NCBI RefSeq assembly: GCF_002379085.1
Contig: NZ_NBZW01000012.1
Span: 62,001 to 126,000, forward strand
DNA from: Polaromonas sp. AET17H-212
GTDB lineage: Bacteria > Pseudomonadota > Gammaproteobacteria > Burkholderiales > Burkholderiaceae_C
Direction of reading: 5' to 3'
DNA length: 64,000 bases
The notes beneath the pieces are model-generated. The model saw nothing but the letters and a program-made list of their open reading frames with translations, made no database searches and was not told the DNA's origin. Shown here one piece after another: positions 29,195-37,442 of the stretch. Within the stretch, counting starts at the first letter, position 1; each line of letters starts with the position of its first letter. The translations under genes were made by a program, and so were the position numbers.

Positions 29195-29494
29195 CTGCAT
29201 TCCCCTGCGCGGTAGATGGCGGCGTATTTTTCCACCCCATGACCAAGGTCATAGGACTTGAGCCGTAGCTTAGTCTTTTGCGGGATCGAAGCGTCAAAAA
29301 ATTAACAACAGCTTGTATTTGAACGATTTTTTGTTGCCGTCGCGGCGCTGGCCAGGCCATTGGTGGTAGCGCTTCAGCCTGATTCCCCGGCGTCTCCCGG
29401 CCGCCCAGAATGTCATCACAAGAAGGCGAACCCAACGAGCTTCTTCCGCATGGCATCGGGGCGGCCAATCCGGTGCAAAACCAAGGAGGCAGTC
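29195..29494. promoter_or_regulatory. Divergent control region with ATGACC-AA-GGTCAT palindrome
   Basis: This 300-bp region separates the response regulator from three plus-strand small genes. At 29239-29252 lies a 6+2+6 inverted repeat ATGACCAAGGTCAT, followed by ATAGGACTTGAG. An AT-rich block at 29290-29335 could hold a promoter for the plus-strand genes. Position and symmetry suit a binding site for the regulator. No gene is seen. Confidence 0.5.
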
Positions 29495-29779
29495 ATGAAT
29501 ACACGTGAACAACACTTCAATGCTCCCGGCCATGGCAAGGAGAGCCCGCCCGCGCCGACACGCCGCACCAGGCATCCTGTCGCCGTGGCGCTCGCGATTC
29601 TCGCCGCCGTGCTGCTTGTCGCGGCCGCTCAATGGACGCAACCCGGTCGCGGAAGCGGACAGAGTACCGCAACCCCCGAGGTGAAGGCGGGTGGGAGCAT
29701 CAGCGCTGAGTTCGACTATTTCCCGGACCACTACATCAACCAGGCGAAAGAGCCGGAAGAGCATGTCCAGGCATTTTGA
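29495..29779 (+). CDS. Small single-span membrane protein, unknown family (first of three)
   Basis: A 94-residue protein starting at ATG 29495 behind an ideal AAGGAGG. The N-terminal ~27 residues are polar and basic, followed by one membrane span (HPVAVALAILAAVLLVAAAQW, trimmed here to its hydrophobic core VAVALAILAAVLLVAA) and a ~45-residue acidic tail ending in EEHVQAF. Positive-inside charge predicts a periplasmic C terminus. I recognise no family. It lies divergent from the response regulator and 73 bp before the next small gene. Confidence 0.7.
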   Translation: MNTREQHFNAPGHGKESPPAPTRRTRHPVAVALAILAAVLLVAAAQWTQPGRGSGQSTATPEVKAGGSISAEFDYFPDHYINQAKEPEEHVQAF

Positions 29780-29852
29780 CGTCGTGCCGGCCGGTGGCTT
29801 CGGCCGGCCTGGTCCGGCAATTGACTTTTTACCTTCGGAAAGGGGAATTGTT

Positions 29853-30179
29853 ATGTTGACGCATGATGAAAAAGAAAGGCTGTTGCGCGAGATGCGTTAT
29901 GAACCTGCCAGGGTGGTCGGCGCGGTGCTGAAGAGCGTCGTTTGCCTGCTGGCCGTGGCAGGTCTGGCCTGGATCGGGATCAGTACCAGCCCAGACCAGG
30001 ATGCCGCCCTGGCCTTCCGCCCTCCGGCGGCCGGCGTGCCGGTGCCACGTCCCGAGCATGCGTCGGTCGTCGACGCCAGGAAGGTATTTGAAGAGCGCCG
30101 GGCGCGTTTTGACGGACAGTCAACCGGGCCGCAGACCCCGCCAGCGCGTCAGCGGCGGGACGACAGTATCCAATATTGA
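29853..30179 (+). CDS. Small single-span membrane protein, unknown family (second of three)
   Basis: The 108-residue product begins at ATG 29853 with GGAAAGGGGAA upstream. A charged N terminus (THDEKERLLREMRYEP) is followed by one span (VLKSVVCLLAVAGLAWIGI) and a Pro/Arg-rich, probably periplasmic tail containing DARKVFEERRARFDG. The architecture matches its neighbour, a cytoplasmic head, one span and an extracytoplasmic tail, without obvious sequence identity. No family recognised; likely an operon member with the flanking small genes. Confidence 0.68.
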   Translation: MLTHDEKERLLREMRYEPARVVGAVLKSVVCLLAVAGLAWIGISTSPDQDAALAFRPPAAGVPVPRPEHASVVDARKVFEERRARFDGQSTGPQTPPARQRRDDSIQY

Positions 30180-30202
30180 CGCTCAATCAGAAGGGGATCA
30201 CC

Positions 30203-30490
30203 ATGAACACGCCTATTTTGGTATTGGTCTTCGCGCTCGTCTGGTGCGGGCGCGCTGCGGCGACATGCAATTGCGAGCCCGACAGCCTGGCTTTTCAGGA
30301 TGCATTTTTCAAATACTGTGATTGGGCACGCGCCGCCTATGAGGCGGAGTCCCAGGCCCAGGCCCAAGGCCAGGACCAAGCCCTGCGCGCGCAAGACGAT
30401 TCTGGCCAGACGGTAGCACCGCAATCGGCCACCGTGCCGCCGCCCGTCACTCCGGAGTCCGTGTCAGCGCGCGACCCGACGCCGCAGTGA
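30203..30490 (+). CDS. Small secreted Cys/Gln-rich protein (third of three)
   Basis: A 95-residue protein from ATG 30203 behind AAGGGGATCACC. It has a signal peptide (MNTPILVLVFALVWCGRAAA) with likely cleavage before TCNCEPD. The mature part has a short cysteine-containing segment (TCNCEP...FFKYCDW) and then a low-complexity Gln/Ala and Pro/Thr tail. The three cysteines could form a disulphide or bind a metal. No family recognised. The gene ends 4 bp before the convergent IclR gene stop. Confidence 0.68.
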   Translation: MNTPILVLVFALVWCGRAAATCNCEPDSLAFQDAFFKYCDWARAAYEAESQAQAQGQDQALRAQDDSGQTVAPQSATVPPPVTPESVSARDPTPQ

Positions 30491-30494
30491 GGCA

Positions 30495-31223
30495 TCAGAG
30501 CAGGCCACTGAGATGGCGGGCAGCTTCGAGCACCGGTTTGACGCATTTCAAATCGTAGCGGGACGCTGGCATGGTCAGGGTAAGTGCGCCCGCCAGCGTA
30601 CCGTCAGCCTTGAATACCGGCGCTGAAATACCGGCCACTTCAGCGAGGCGGTCGCCGACGGCCGTGTAGTAGCCCTGTTCCCGGATCTGGGCGTAAAGCC
30701 GGCGGTTCTTGATGTCTCTGGCCATTGCCCGCCGGGGATCGAACGCAATCAGTATGCGGGCGCCGGTGCCGCGATCTGCGGGCAGCACATCGCCGGCCCG
30801 GATGTGGTCACGGATCGGGTGCGGCGAGTCCACCCGGTACAGGCACAGGCGCGCCTCGCCCTGGCGCACGTGGTAGGCCGCGCTTTCGCCGGTGCTTGCC
30901 ACCAGCCGGCGCAGCACCGGCAGCACCACGCGGTCCAGCGAAAACGAGGCGGTGTACACGCTGTGCAGTCGCGCCACCCCGGCACCCAGCGCATAACGGC
31001 CGTCGTCCAGTTTCTGAATCAGCCGCGCGTGCTCCAGCGAGGCCAGCAGCCTGAGCACCGTGCTTTTGTACAGCTGCGTGCGCTGCGCCAGATCGCCCAG
31101 GCCCAGTGCGGTGTCGCCGGCCCGGAACGCTGCCAGCAGCGACAACGCGCGGTCCACGGCGGCGGCGCCACCGGGCGCGGCATGGGCATCGGCGACGGAT
31201 TCGGTCTGGGCTTTGCGCGGCAT
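30495..31223 (-). CDS. IclR-family transcriptional regulator
   Basis: The 242-residue protein has the IclR winged helix (AAVDRALSLLAAFRAGDTALGLGDLAQR, then LYKSTVLRLLASLEHARLIQ) and the C-terminal effector domain (GVARLHSVY, GESAAYHVRQGEARLCLYRVDS, GTGARILIAF). ATG 31223 follows AGGAGAG. It is divergent from the HMG-CoA-lyase-like gene, with 99 bp between starts, so it most likely controls that catabolic pair and itself. Confidence 0.9.
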   Translation of the reverse strand: MPRKAQTESVADAHAAPGGAAAVDRALSLLAAFRAGDTALGLGDLAQRTQLYKSTVLRLLASLEHARLIQKLDDGRYALGAGVARLHSVYTASFSLDRVVLPVLRRLVASTGESAAYHVRQGEARLCLYRVDSPHPIRDHIRAGDVLPADRGTGARILIAFDPRRAMARDIKNRRLYAQIREQGYYTAVGDRLAEVAGISAPVFKADGTLAGALTLTMPASRYDLKCVKPVLEAARHLSGLL

Positions 31224-31271
31224 GAACGGCTCTCCTGACGGGCCCCGCTTGACAGCGCCGGGACTCTGCTT

Positions 31272-31316
31272 CAATATTTCACAAAAAAGAATACCATTCC
31301 ATCTTACAGAATATTG
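31272..31316. promoter_or_regulatory. Candidate IclR operator in the divergent promoter
   Basis: CAATATT at 31272-31278 and AATATTG at 31310-31316 form an inverted repeat, and GAAT-acc-ATTC at 31289-31299 forms a smaller one between them. The AT-rich block directly precedes the lyase start, a usual position for an IclR-type operator overlapping the promoter. Confidence 0.35.
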
Positions 31317-31322
31317 GATGCC

Positions 31323-32264
31323 ATGCAAGTCAATCCCGACAACGATGTGCTGATCAGCGAGGTCGGTCCGCGCGACGGCCTTCAAAGTGTCTCCCGCATC
31401 ATGGCCACGGCCTGCAAGCGGCGCTGGATCACGGCCCTGTACGACGCGGGCCTGCGCGAAATCGAGGTTTGTTCCTTTGTGCCGGCCAAACACCTGCCGC
31501 AAATGGCCGACGCGGCCGAGGTGGTGAGCCACGCGCTGACCCTGCCCGGCCTGACCGTGATGGCCCTGGTGCCCAACGCACGGGGCGCCGAGGCCGCCCT
31601 GGCCGCTGGCGTGCACAAACTGACGATTCCGGTTTCGGCCAGCGCCGCGCATTCGCTGGCCAATGTGCGCAAGACGCGCGAAGAAATGATCGAAGAGGTC
31701 CGCCGCATCGTCGAGCTGCGCAATGACACAGCGCCCGGCGTGAAAGTGGAAGCCGGCATTTCAACGGCCTTCGGCTGCACCTTGCAAGGCGATGTGGCCG
31801 AAGACGAGGTGATCTGGCTGGCGGCACAGTGCATTGCCGCCGGTGCCGACGAAACGGGCTTGTCCGACACCACGGGGTATGCCAATCCGGCGCAGGTCCG
31901 GCGTCTCTTCAGGCGGTTGCGTGCCGAGATTGGCGACAAGGCCGGCGCGGCGCACCTGCACAACACGCGCGGTCTGGGTCTGGCCAACTGCCTGGCCGCA
32001 TACGAGGAGGGTGTGCGCACCTTCGACTCGTCGCTGGCCGGCCTGGGCGGCTGCCCCCATGCGCCGGGCGCCTCGGGCAATGTGGTGACGGAGGACCTGG
32101 TGTTCATGTTCGAGGCCATGGGCCTGCGCACCGGCGTTGATATCGTGAAATTGCTGGCCGCGCGCGAGCCGCTGAAGACGGGTTTGCCGGGTGAACCTCT
32201 TTACGGCATGACGCCGCAGGCCGGTCTGCCCCGGGGCTTTGTGCAGGGAGCCGTCCATGCCTGA
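31323..32264 (+). CDS. Hydroxymethylglutaryl-CoA lyase family protein
   Basis: A 313-residue DRE-TIM metallolyase. ISEVGPRDGLQSV near residue 12 holds the catalytic Arg/Asp, HLHNTRGLGLANCLAAYEEG near residue 215 provides metal ligands, and GGCPHAPGASGNVVTEDLVFMFE is the family signature with its conserved cysteine. Family members cleave HMG-CoA to acetyl-CoA and acetoacetate, or related 3-hydroxyacyl-CoAs such as citramalyl-CoA. Coupling to a CaiB-type CoA-transferase (8-bp overlap) suggests that a free acid is first activated by CoA transfer and then cleaved. The nearest in-frame TTG is less likely than ATG 31323. Confidence 0.87.
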   Translation: MQVNPDNDVLISEVGPRDGLQSVSRIMATACKRRWITALYDAGLREIEVCSFVPAKHLPQMADAAEVVSHALTLPGLTVMALVPNARGAEAALAAGVHKLTIPVSASAAHSLANVRKTREEMIEEVRRIVELRNDTAPGVKVEAGISTAFGCTLQGDVAEDEVIWLAAQCIAAGADETGLSDTTGYANPAQVRRLFRRLRAEIGDKAGAAHLHNTRGLGLANCLAAYEEGVRTFDSSLAGLGGCPHAPGASGNVVTEDLVFMFEAMGLRTGVDIVKLLAAREPLKTGLPGEPLYGMTPQAGLPRGFVQGAVHA

Positions 32265-33465
32265 AGCAGCTCCCTCCAGCGGGCAAGGCCAAAGCCTGCC
32301 TTATGCCGGCGTGCGCGTCGTCGAGTTCACCCACATGGTCATGGGCCCGACCTGCGGCATGGTGCTGGCCGATCTGGGGGCGGAGGTCATCAAGGTCGAG
32401 CCCGTCACCGGGGACAACACCCGAAAGCTGATCGGCTCCGGCGCGGGGTTTTTCCCCCTGTTCAACCGCAACAAGAAAAGCATCGCCCTGGACCTGCAGA
32501 CGGCGCAGGGCCGGGAGATTGCGCTCAAGCTGGTGGCGACCGCCGATATCGTCAGCGAGAACTTCAAGCCCGGCACCATGCAGAAGCTGGGGCTCGACTA
32601 CGCCAGCCTGTCGAAACTCAACCAAGGCCTGATTTATGTCAGCCACAAGGGTTTTCTGCCCGGCCCGTATGACCACCGCACCGCGCTTGATGAAGTTGTG
32701 CAGATGATGGGCGGGCTGGCCTACATGACGGGCCGGCCCGGCGACCCGCTGCGCGCCGGCACCAGCGTCAACGACATCATGGGCGGCATGTTCGGTGCCA
32801 TCGGCGCCATGGCGGCGCTGGCTGCGCGCGCCCAAACCGGCAAGGGCCAGGAGGTGCAGGCGGCGCTGTTTGAAAACAACGTGTTCCTGGTGGCCCAGCA
32901 CATGATGCAGTTTGCCGTGACCGGCCAGCCAGCCGCGCCCATGCCGGGCCGCATCTCGGCCTGGGGCATTTACGACGTGTTCACCGTGCACGGCGGCGCA
33001 CAGATCTTTCTGGCCGTGGTCAGCGACACGCAGTGGCAGCTGTTTTGCGACGCCTTCGGGTTTGCCGACCTGCGCGCCGACCCGCGGCTGGACAGCAACA
33101 ACGACCGCGTGCGTGCCCGCGACTGGCTGCTGCCGCAGCTGCGCGAACGCCTGGCGCCGCGAACGGCGGCCGAACTCAGCGCGTTGTTCGAGCAGCACGG
33201 CCTGCCGTTTGCGCCCATCACGCGGCCCGAGGACCTGTTTGAGGACCCGCATTTGCAGCAGACCGGCGGCCTGGCGCCCTTGAGGCTGCCCGACGGGCGG
33301 GAAACCCGCGTGCCGCTGCTGCCCCTGACCCTGGGCGGCGAGCGCCCCGGCGTGCGCCTGAACCCGCCCCGGCTGGGCGAACACACGCTGGGATTGCTGC
33401 AGGAGCTCGGCTATGGCGAGGCGGACATCGAGGCCCTGCAGGGCGGAAAGATTGTTGCGGGATAA
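32257..33465 (+). CDS. CaiB/BaiF-family (class III) CoA-transferase
   Basis: The 402-residue protein has the class III CoA-transferase blocks: VRVVEFTHMVMGPTCGMVLADLGAEVIKVE at the N terminus (seen at residues ~15-45), FFPLFNRNKKSIALDL, then GLIYVSHKGF and AYMTGRPGDPLRAG. The usual catalytic Asp region is present near residue 165. It transfers CoA between carboxylic acids. The start overlaps the lyase stop by 8 bp, implying coupled translation and a shared pathway. A natural donor such as succinyl-CoA is inference. Confidence 0.87.
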   Translation: MPEAAPSSGQGQSLPYAGVRVVEFTHMVMGPTCGMVLADLGAEVIKVEPVTGDNTRKLIGSGAGFFPLFNRNKKSIALDLQTAQGREIALKLVATADIVSENFKPGTMQKLGLDYASLSKLNQGLIYVSHKGFLPGPYDHRTALDEVVQMMGGLAYMTGRPGDPLRAGTSVNDIMGGMFGAIGAMAALAARAQTGKGQEVQAALFENNVFLVAQHMMQFAVTGQPAAPMPGRISAWGIYDVFTVHGGAQIFLAVVSDTQWQLFCDAFGFADLRADPRLDSNNDRVRARDWLLPQLRERLAPRTAAELSALFEQHGLPFAPITRPEDLFEDPHLQQTGGLAPLRLPDGRETRVPLLPLTLGGERPGVRLNPPRLGEHTLGLLQELGYGEADIEALQGGKIVAG

Positions 33466-33516
33466 GCAGGTGGCGCGCGCCGGGCTGGCGGCCGCCTGCG
33501 CCTCTATACTGCCGAA

Positions 33517-34200
33517 ATGAACCAGTCAGTACATTCCGCGCGCCCGGCGAAGCCGGTGGCCAAAACCGCGGTTCGCGAAACCACCCGCACCAACGATCCG
33601 GCCCGGACCATGGCCGGGATTCTCGAAGTGGCGACTGTGGAGTTCGCCAGCAAGGGGCTCAGCGGCGCGCGCATCGACGAGATCGCGGCGGCCACGCGCA
33701 CCAGCAAGCGCATGATCTATTACTACTTCGGCAGCAAGGAGGGCCTGTACATCGCGGTGCTCGAGGAAGCCTACCGCCGCATGCGCAGCATCGAGGCCGA
33801 ACTGCACCTTGAAGACCTGCCGCCCGAAGAGGCCTTGCGCCGGCTGGTGGGCTTCACCTTCGACCATCACCATGACAACCAGGACTACATCCGGCTCGTG
33901 ATGACCGAGAACATGGAGCGCGGCGCCTACCTGGCGCAGAGCAAAAGCATCCAGCAGCTCAACGTGCCCGCGATCCAGGCCATCCGCAAGCTCTACGACC
34001 GCGGCGTGGCCTCCGGGGTGTTCCGGCCCGGCCTGGATCCGATCGACATCCACGCCTCGATCTCGGCCCTGACCTTTTTCAATGTGTCCAACCAGCACAC
34101 CTTCGGCCTGATCTTCAAGCAGGATGCCCGCTCCCCGCAGGCGGTGGCCGCGCGGCGCGAGAGCGTCATCGAAATGGTCGTGCGCTTCGTACGCGCTTAA
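33517..34200 (+). CDS. TetR/AcrR-family regulator
   Basis: This 227-residue protein has an N-terminal TetR helix-turn-helix (ILEVATVEFASKGLSGARIDEIAAATRTSKRMIYYYFGSKE, residues ~35-75) and an all-helical ligand domain. It precedes the TRAP transporter operon on the same strand, with a 14-bp near-palindrome right upstream of the transporter genes. The gene set suggests control of shikimate/quinate-type catabolism, with the effector probably a pathway intermediate. Confidence 0.88.
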   Translation: MNQSVHSARPAKPVAKTAVRETTRTNDPARTMAGILEVATVEFASKGLSGARIDEIAAATRTSKRMIYYYFGSKEGLYIAVLEEAYRRMRSIEAELHLEDLPPEEALRRLVGFTFDHHHDNQDYIRLVMTENMERGAYLAQSKSIQQLNVPAIQAIRKLYDRGVASGVFRPGLDPIDIHASISALTFFNVSNQHTFGLIFKQDARSPQAVAARRESVIEMVVRFVRA

Positions 34201-34243
34201 GCGGTCCCGGCGCCCTGCCAAGGGTAAATACTGATTCATAGAA

Positions 34244-34257
34244 ACTAACTAGTTCGT
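34244..34257. promoter_or_regulatory. Probable TetR operator upstream of the TRAP operon
   Basis: ACTAACTAGTTCGT is a 14-bp inverted repeat with a single mismatched pair (form ACnAACTAGTTnGT), 48 bp before the DctQ start and next to TAAATA, a possible -10 box. Size and symmetry suit a TetR dimer. Confidence 0.5.
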
Positions 34258-34304
34258 ACATTAATGGCTTCAGGCGCCTTTCGCAGCGCCTGCAGGAGAC
34301 ATTC

Positions 34305-34844
34305 ATGGTCCGGAAAGTCATCAACAGCTACTGCCAGCTTTTGTCCTGGCTGATGGCCGCCAGCCTCGCGCTCATGGTGGTGCTGGTGTTCACCAATGTG
34401 GTCTTGCGTTACGCCTTCAACTCCGGCATCGCGGTCTCCGAGGAACTGTCGCGCTGGCTGTTCGTCTGGCTGACCTTTCTGGGCGCCATCGTCGCACTCC
34501 ACGAGCGCGCCCACCTGGGCACGGACATGCTGGTAGCCCGCTTGCCGGTGCTGGGCAAGAAAATCTGCCTGGGTCTGGGGCATGTCCTCATGCTGTTCAT
34601 CTGCTGGCTGCTCTTCAGGGGCACCCTGGACCAGGTCAAGATCAACTGGGACTCCACCAGTGCAGCGATGGAAGTGTCCATGGCGCTGTTTTACGGCTGT
34701 GGCCTGGTGTTTGCCGTTTCGGGTGCGCTGATCCTGCTCAGCGATTTGTGGCGCCTGCTCACGGGCCAACTCACCAGCGAAGAACTGGTCGGCATTCGGG
34801 AAAACGAAGAAGTGCCTCACGAAGAGCAACCGCTCGCCCGCTAG
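34305..34844 (+). CDS. TRAP transporter small permease (DctQ)
   Basis: The 179-residue protein has four membrane spans and the DctQ features NVVLRYAFNSGIAVSEELSRWLF-type block (NVVLRYAFNSGIAVSEEL) and WLTFLGAIVALHERAHLGTD. It is the small membrane subunit of a tripartite ATP-independent periplasmic transporter that imports carboxylates with sodium. CAGGAG lies before the ATG. DctM and DctP follow. The neighbouring shikimate-dehydrogenase and dehydratase genes point to a hydroaromatic acid as substrate. Confidence 0.92.
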   Translation: MVRKVINSYCQLLSWLMAASLALMVVLVFTNVVLRYAFNSGIAVSEELSRWLFVWLTFLGAIVALHERAHLGTDMLVARLPVLGKKICLGLGHVLMLFICWLLFRGTLDQVKINWDSTSAAMEVSMALFYGCGLVFAVSGALILLSDLWRLLTGQLTSEELVGIRENEEVPHEEQPLAR

Positions 34845-34859
34845 CCGCAGGAACACCGC

Positions 34860-36140
34860 ATGACCATCGCCATTTTCCTGGGCTCCCTGCTCGCCGCCAT
34901 GGCGCTGGGCATTCCCATTGCCTTTTCCCTGCTGCTGTGCGGCGCCGCGCTGATGTGGCACCTCGACATGTTCGACGCGCAGATCCTGGCGCAGAACGTG
35001 ATCAACGGCGCCGACAGCTTTCCGCTGCTGGCCGTGCCCTTCTTCATGCTCGCCGGCGAGGTGATGAACGCGGGCGGCCTGTCGCGCCGCATCGTCATCT
35101 TCGCCATGACGCTGGTGGGCCACATCAAGGGCGGTCTGGGTTATGTGGCCATCGTGGCCGCGGTCATGATGGCCGCCCTGTCGGGCTCGGCCGTCGCCGA
35201 CGCGGCAGCCCTGTCGGCGTTGCTGCTGCCGATGATGGTGGCGGCCGGGCACGACAAGGCGCGATCCGCCGGCCTGCTGGCGTCGGCCAGCATCATCGCG
35301 CCCATCATTCCGCCCAGCATCGGCTTCGTGATTTTTGGCGTGGCTGCCAACGTGTCGATTTCAAAACTGTTCATGGCCGGCATTGCGCCCGGCGTCCTGC
35401 TCGCCGCAGCGCTCTGGTTGACCTGGTGGTGGGTGGCGCGCAAGGAAGCCGTCGCGGTTCCGGCGCGCAAGTCCCGCGCCGAGGTCCTTGCCGCCTTCCG
35501 GGACGCCACCTTTGCGCTGGTGCTGCCGGTGATTGTGGTGGTCGGCCTGAAATTCGGCGTGTTCACCCCGACCGAAGCGGCGGTGGTGGCCGCTGTGTAC
35601 GCGCTGCTGGTCTCGACGCTGATCTACCGGGAGCTCAAGCTGAGCCAGCTGTACGGCCTGTTTCTCGCGGCAGCCAAAACCACGGCGGTGATCATGTTCC
35701 TGGTGGCGGCGGCCATGGTGTCGGCCTGGCTGATCACGGTGGCCCAGTTGCCGGCGCAGGTGGTGACGCTGCTGCAGCCGCTGCTGGACAGTCCCAAACT
35801 GCTGATGATGGCCATCATGCTGCTGGTGATGGTGGTGGGTACGGCGATGGACATGACGCCCACCATCCTGATCCTGACGCCGGTGCTGATGCCCATCGTC
35901 AAGGCCGCGGGCATCGACCCGGTTTATTTCGGCGTGTTATTCATCATCAACAACGCCATCGGGTTGATCACCCCGCCGGTGGGCACGGTGCTCAACACCG
36001 TCGCCGGTGTCGGCAAGGTCAGCATGGACGAGGTGACCCGCGGGGTCTGGCCCTTCATGCTGGCCCAGTTCTCGGTCATGTTCCTGATGGTGCTGTTCCC
36101 CCAGATTGTCATGGTGCCAGCGCGCTGGTTCTATGGCTGA
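34860..36140 (+). CDS. TRAP transporter large permease (DctM)
   Basis: A 426-residue membrane protein with about 12 spans and the DctM blocks PLLAVPFFMLAGEVMNAGGL, LSGSAVADAAALSALLLPMM, FTPTEAAVVAAVYALLVS and TPPVGTVLNTVAGVGKVSM. It forms the transport channel with DctQ. The gene starts 15 bp after dctQ, so the two are in one operon. Confidence 0.95.
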   Translation: MTIAIFLGSLLAAMALGIPIAFSLLLCGAALMWHLDMFDAQILAQNVINGADSFPLLAVPFFMLAGEVMNAGGLSRRIVIFAMTLVGHIKGGLGYVAIVAAVMMAALSGSAVADAAALSALLLPMMVAAGHDKARSAGLLASASIIAPIIPPSIGFVIFGVAANVSISKLFMAGIAPGVLLAAALWLTWWWVARKEAVAVPARKSRAEVLAAFRDATFALVLPVIVVVGLKFGVFTPTEAAVVAAVYALLVSTLIYRELKLSQLYGLFLAAAKTTAVIMFLVAAAMVSAWLITVAQLPAQVVTLLQPLLDSPKLLMMAIMLLVMVVGTAMDMTPTILILTPVLMPIVKAAGIDPVYFGVLFIINNAIGLITPPVGTVLNTVAGVGKVSMDEVTRGVWPFMLAQFSVMFLMVLFPQIVMVPARWFYG

Positions 36141-36294
36141 ACATGCCGCCGCCATGCTTGCCGCTTGTCTTGCTGTGCTGCCGTCGGAGGCAGCCCTGCG
36201 CAGATCGTGATTTCCATGGAGCAGGGCGTGTCTGGTACGCCAGGTCCTGCACCCTCCCTGTTTGCGTACTTTGAACTTTCCCGAGGAGACAACC

Positions 36295-37302
36295 ATGAAA
36301 CGTCTGATGATCAAAACCCTGGTGGCTGCCGCCGCCCTGGCCGCCTTCGGCCTGGCTTCTGCCCAGGACATCAAGGAGCGCACGATCAAGTTCGCCCACC
36401 AGAACCCCAAGGGCCACCCCATCGTGATGGGCATGGAGAAGTTCGCCGAGATCGTCACCGCCAAGTCGGGCGGCAAGATCAAGGTCAACCTGTTTCCCGG
36501 CGGCGTGCTTGGCGGGGATGCGCCCAACGTGTCGGGCCTGCAGGGCGGCACCATTGAAATGGTGGTGCTGAACTCCGGCATCCTGGCCAGCCAGGCCAAG
36601 GAGTTCGCGGTGTACGACTTCCCCTTCCTGTTTGCCAATGCAAAGGAAGCCGATGCCGTGGTTGATGGCCCCTTCGGTAAAAAACTGCACGACAAGCTGC
36701 AGGAAAAAGGCATGGTCGGTCTGGCCTACTGGGAGCTGGGTTTTCGCAACATGACCAACAGCAAACGCCCCATCAACAAGGTGGAAGACCTGGCCGGCCT
36801 GCGGATCCGCGTGATTCCCAACCCCATCAATCTGGACTGGGTCAAGGCGCTCGATGCCAACCCCACCCCCATGGCTTTCCCCGAGGTCTATGCGGCGCTG
36901 GAATCCAAGGCGCTGGACGGCCAGGAGAACCCGCTGAGCACCATCCTGGCCAACAAGTTCGCCGAGGTCCAGAAACACCTGACCCTGACCAACCATGTCT
37001 ACAACCCGCAGTCGGTCATCATCAGCAAGAAGTTCTGGGACACCCTGAGCAACGACGAGAAAAAACTGCTGGCCGACGCTGCCGTCGAAGCTGGCAAGTA
37101 CCAGCGTCAGGCATCGCGTGATGCGGCGGGCGCCACTCTGGAAGCCCTCAAGAAGGCCGGCATGCAGGTCACCGAATTGCCGCCCGCCGAAATGACCAAG
37201 CTGCGCGACCGGATGAAGCCGGTGATCGCCAAGTACTCCGGTGGTGTGGGCGAGTCCACGGTCAATGAGCTGATGGCCGAGCTGGCCAAGCTGCGCAAAT
37301 AA
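36295..37302 (+). CDS. TRAP transporter solute-binding protein (DctP)
   Basis: The 335-residue periplasmic protein has a signal peptide (MKRLMIKTLVAAAALAAFGL, cleavage after ASA) and the DctP fold signatures FAHQNPKGHP near residue 30, the carboxylate-binding arginine region DLAGLRIRVIPNPINLDW near residue 165, and EVYAALESKALDGQENPLS near residue 200. ATG 36295 has GAGGAG upstream. It captures the substrate for DctQM, 154 bp downstream of dctM. Confidence 0.93.
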   Translation: MKRLMIKTLVAAAALAAFGLASAQDIKERTIKFAHQNPKGHPIVMGMEKFAEIVTAKSGGKIKVNLFPGGVLGGDAPNVSGLQGGTIEMVVLNSGILASQAKEFAVYDFPFLFANAKEADAVVDGPFGKKLHDKLQEKGMVGLAYWELGFRNMTNSKRPINKVEDLAGLRIRVIPNPINLDWVKALDANPTPMAFPEVYAALESKALDGQENPLSTILANKFAEVQKHLTLTNHVYNPQSVIISKKFWDTLSNDEKKLLADAAVEAGKYQRQASRDAAGATLEALKKAGMQVTELPPAEMTKLRDRMKPVIAKYSGGVGESTVNELMAELAKLRK

Positions 37303-37321
37303 GAAGCAGACGCCTGCGCGT

Positions 37322-37338
37322 CCGGGGCCTGGCCCCGG
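37322..37338 (+). other. GC-rich stem-loop after the solute-binding protein gene
   Basis: CCGGGG and CCCCGG arms flank CCTGG just 20 bp after the DctP stop. Without a T-run it is unlikely to terminate fully. Such hairpins often protect the mRNA of abundant binding proteins and lower expression of distal genes. Confidence 0.45.
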
Positions 37339-37442
37339 GCGCCGGGCCGCACGATATCCCCTTGTCTGATTTGCATGAACCCTGACCTGAGCGTTCTTTC
37401 CGGCGGCCACGCCGCGCGCGCTGCCTCCTGCGGGAGGCGGAC

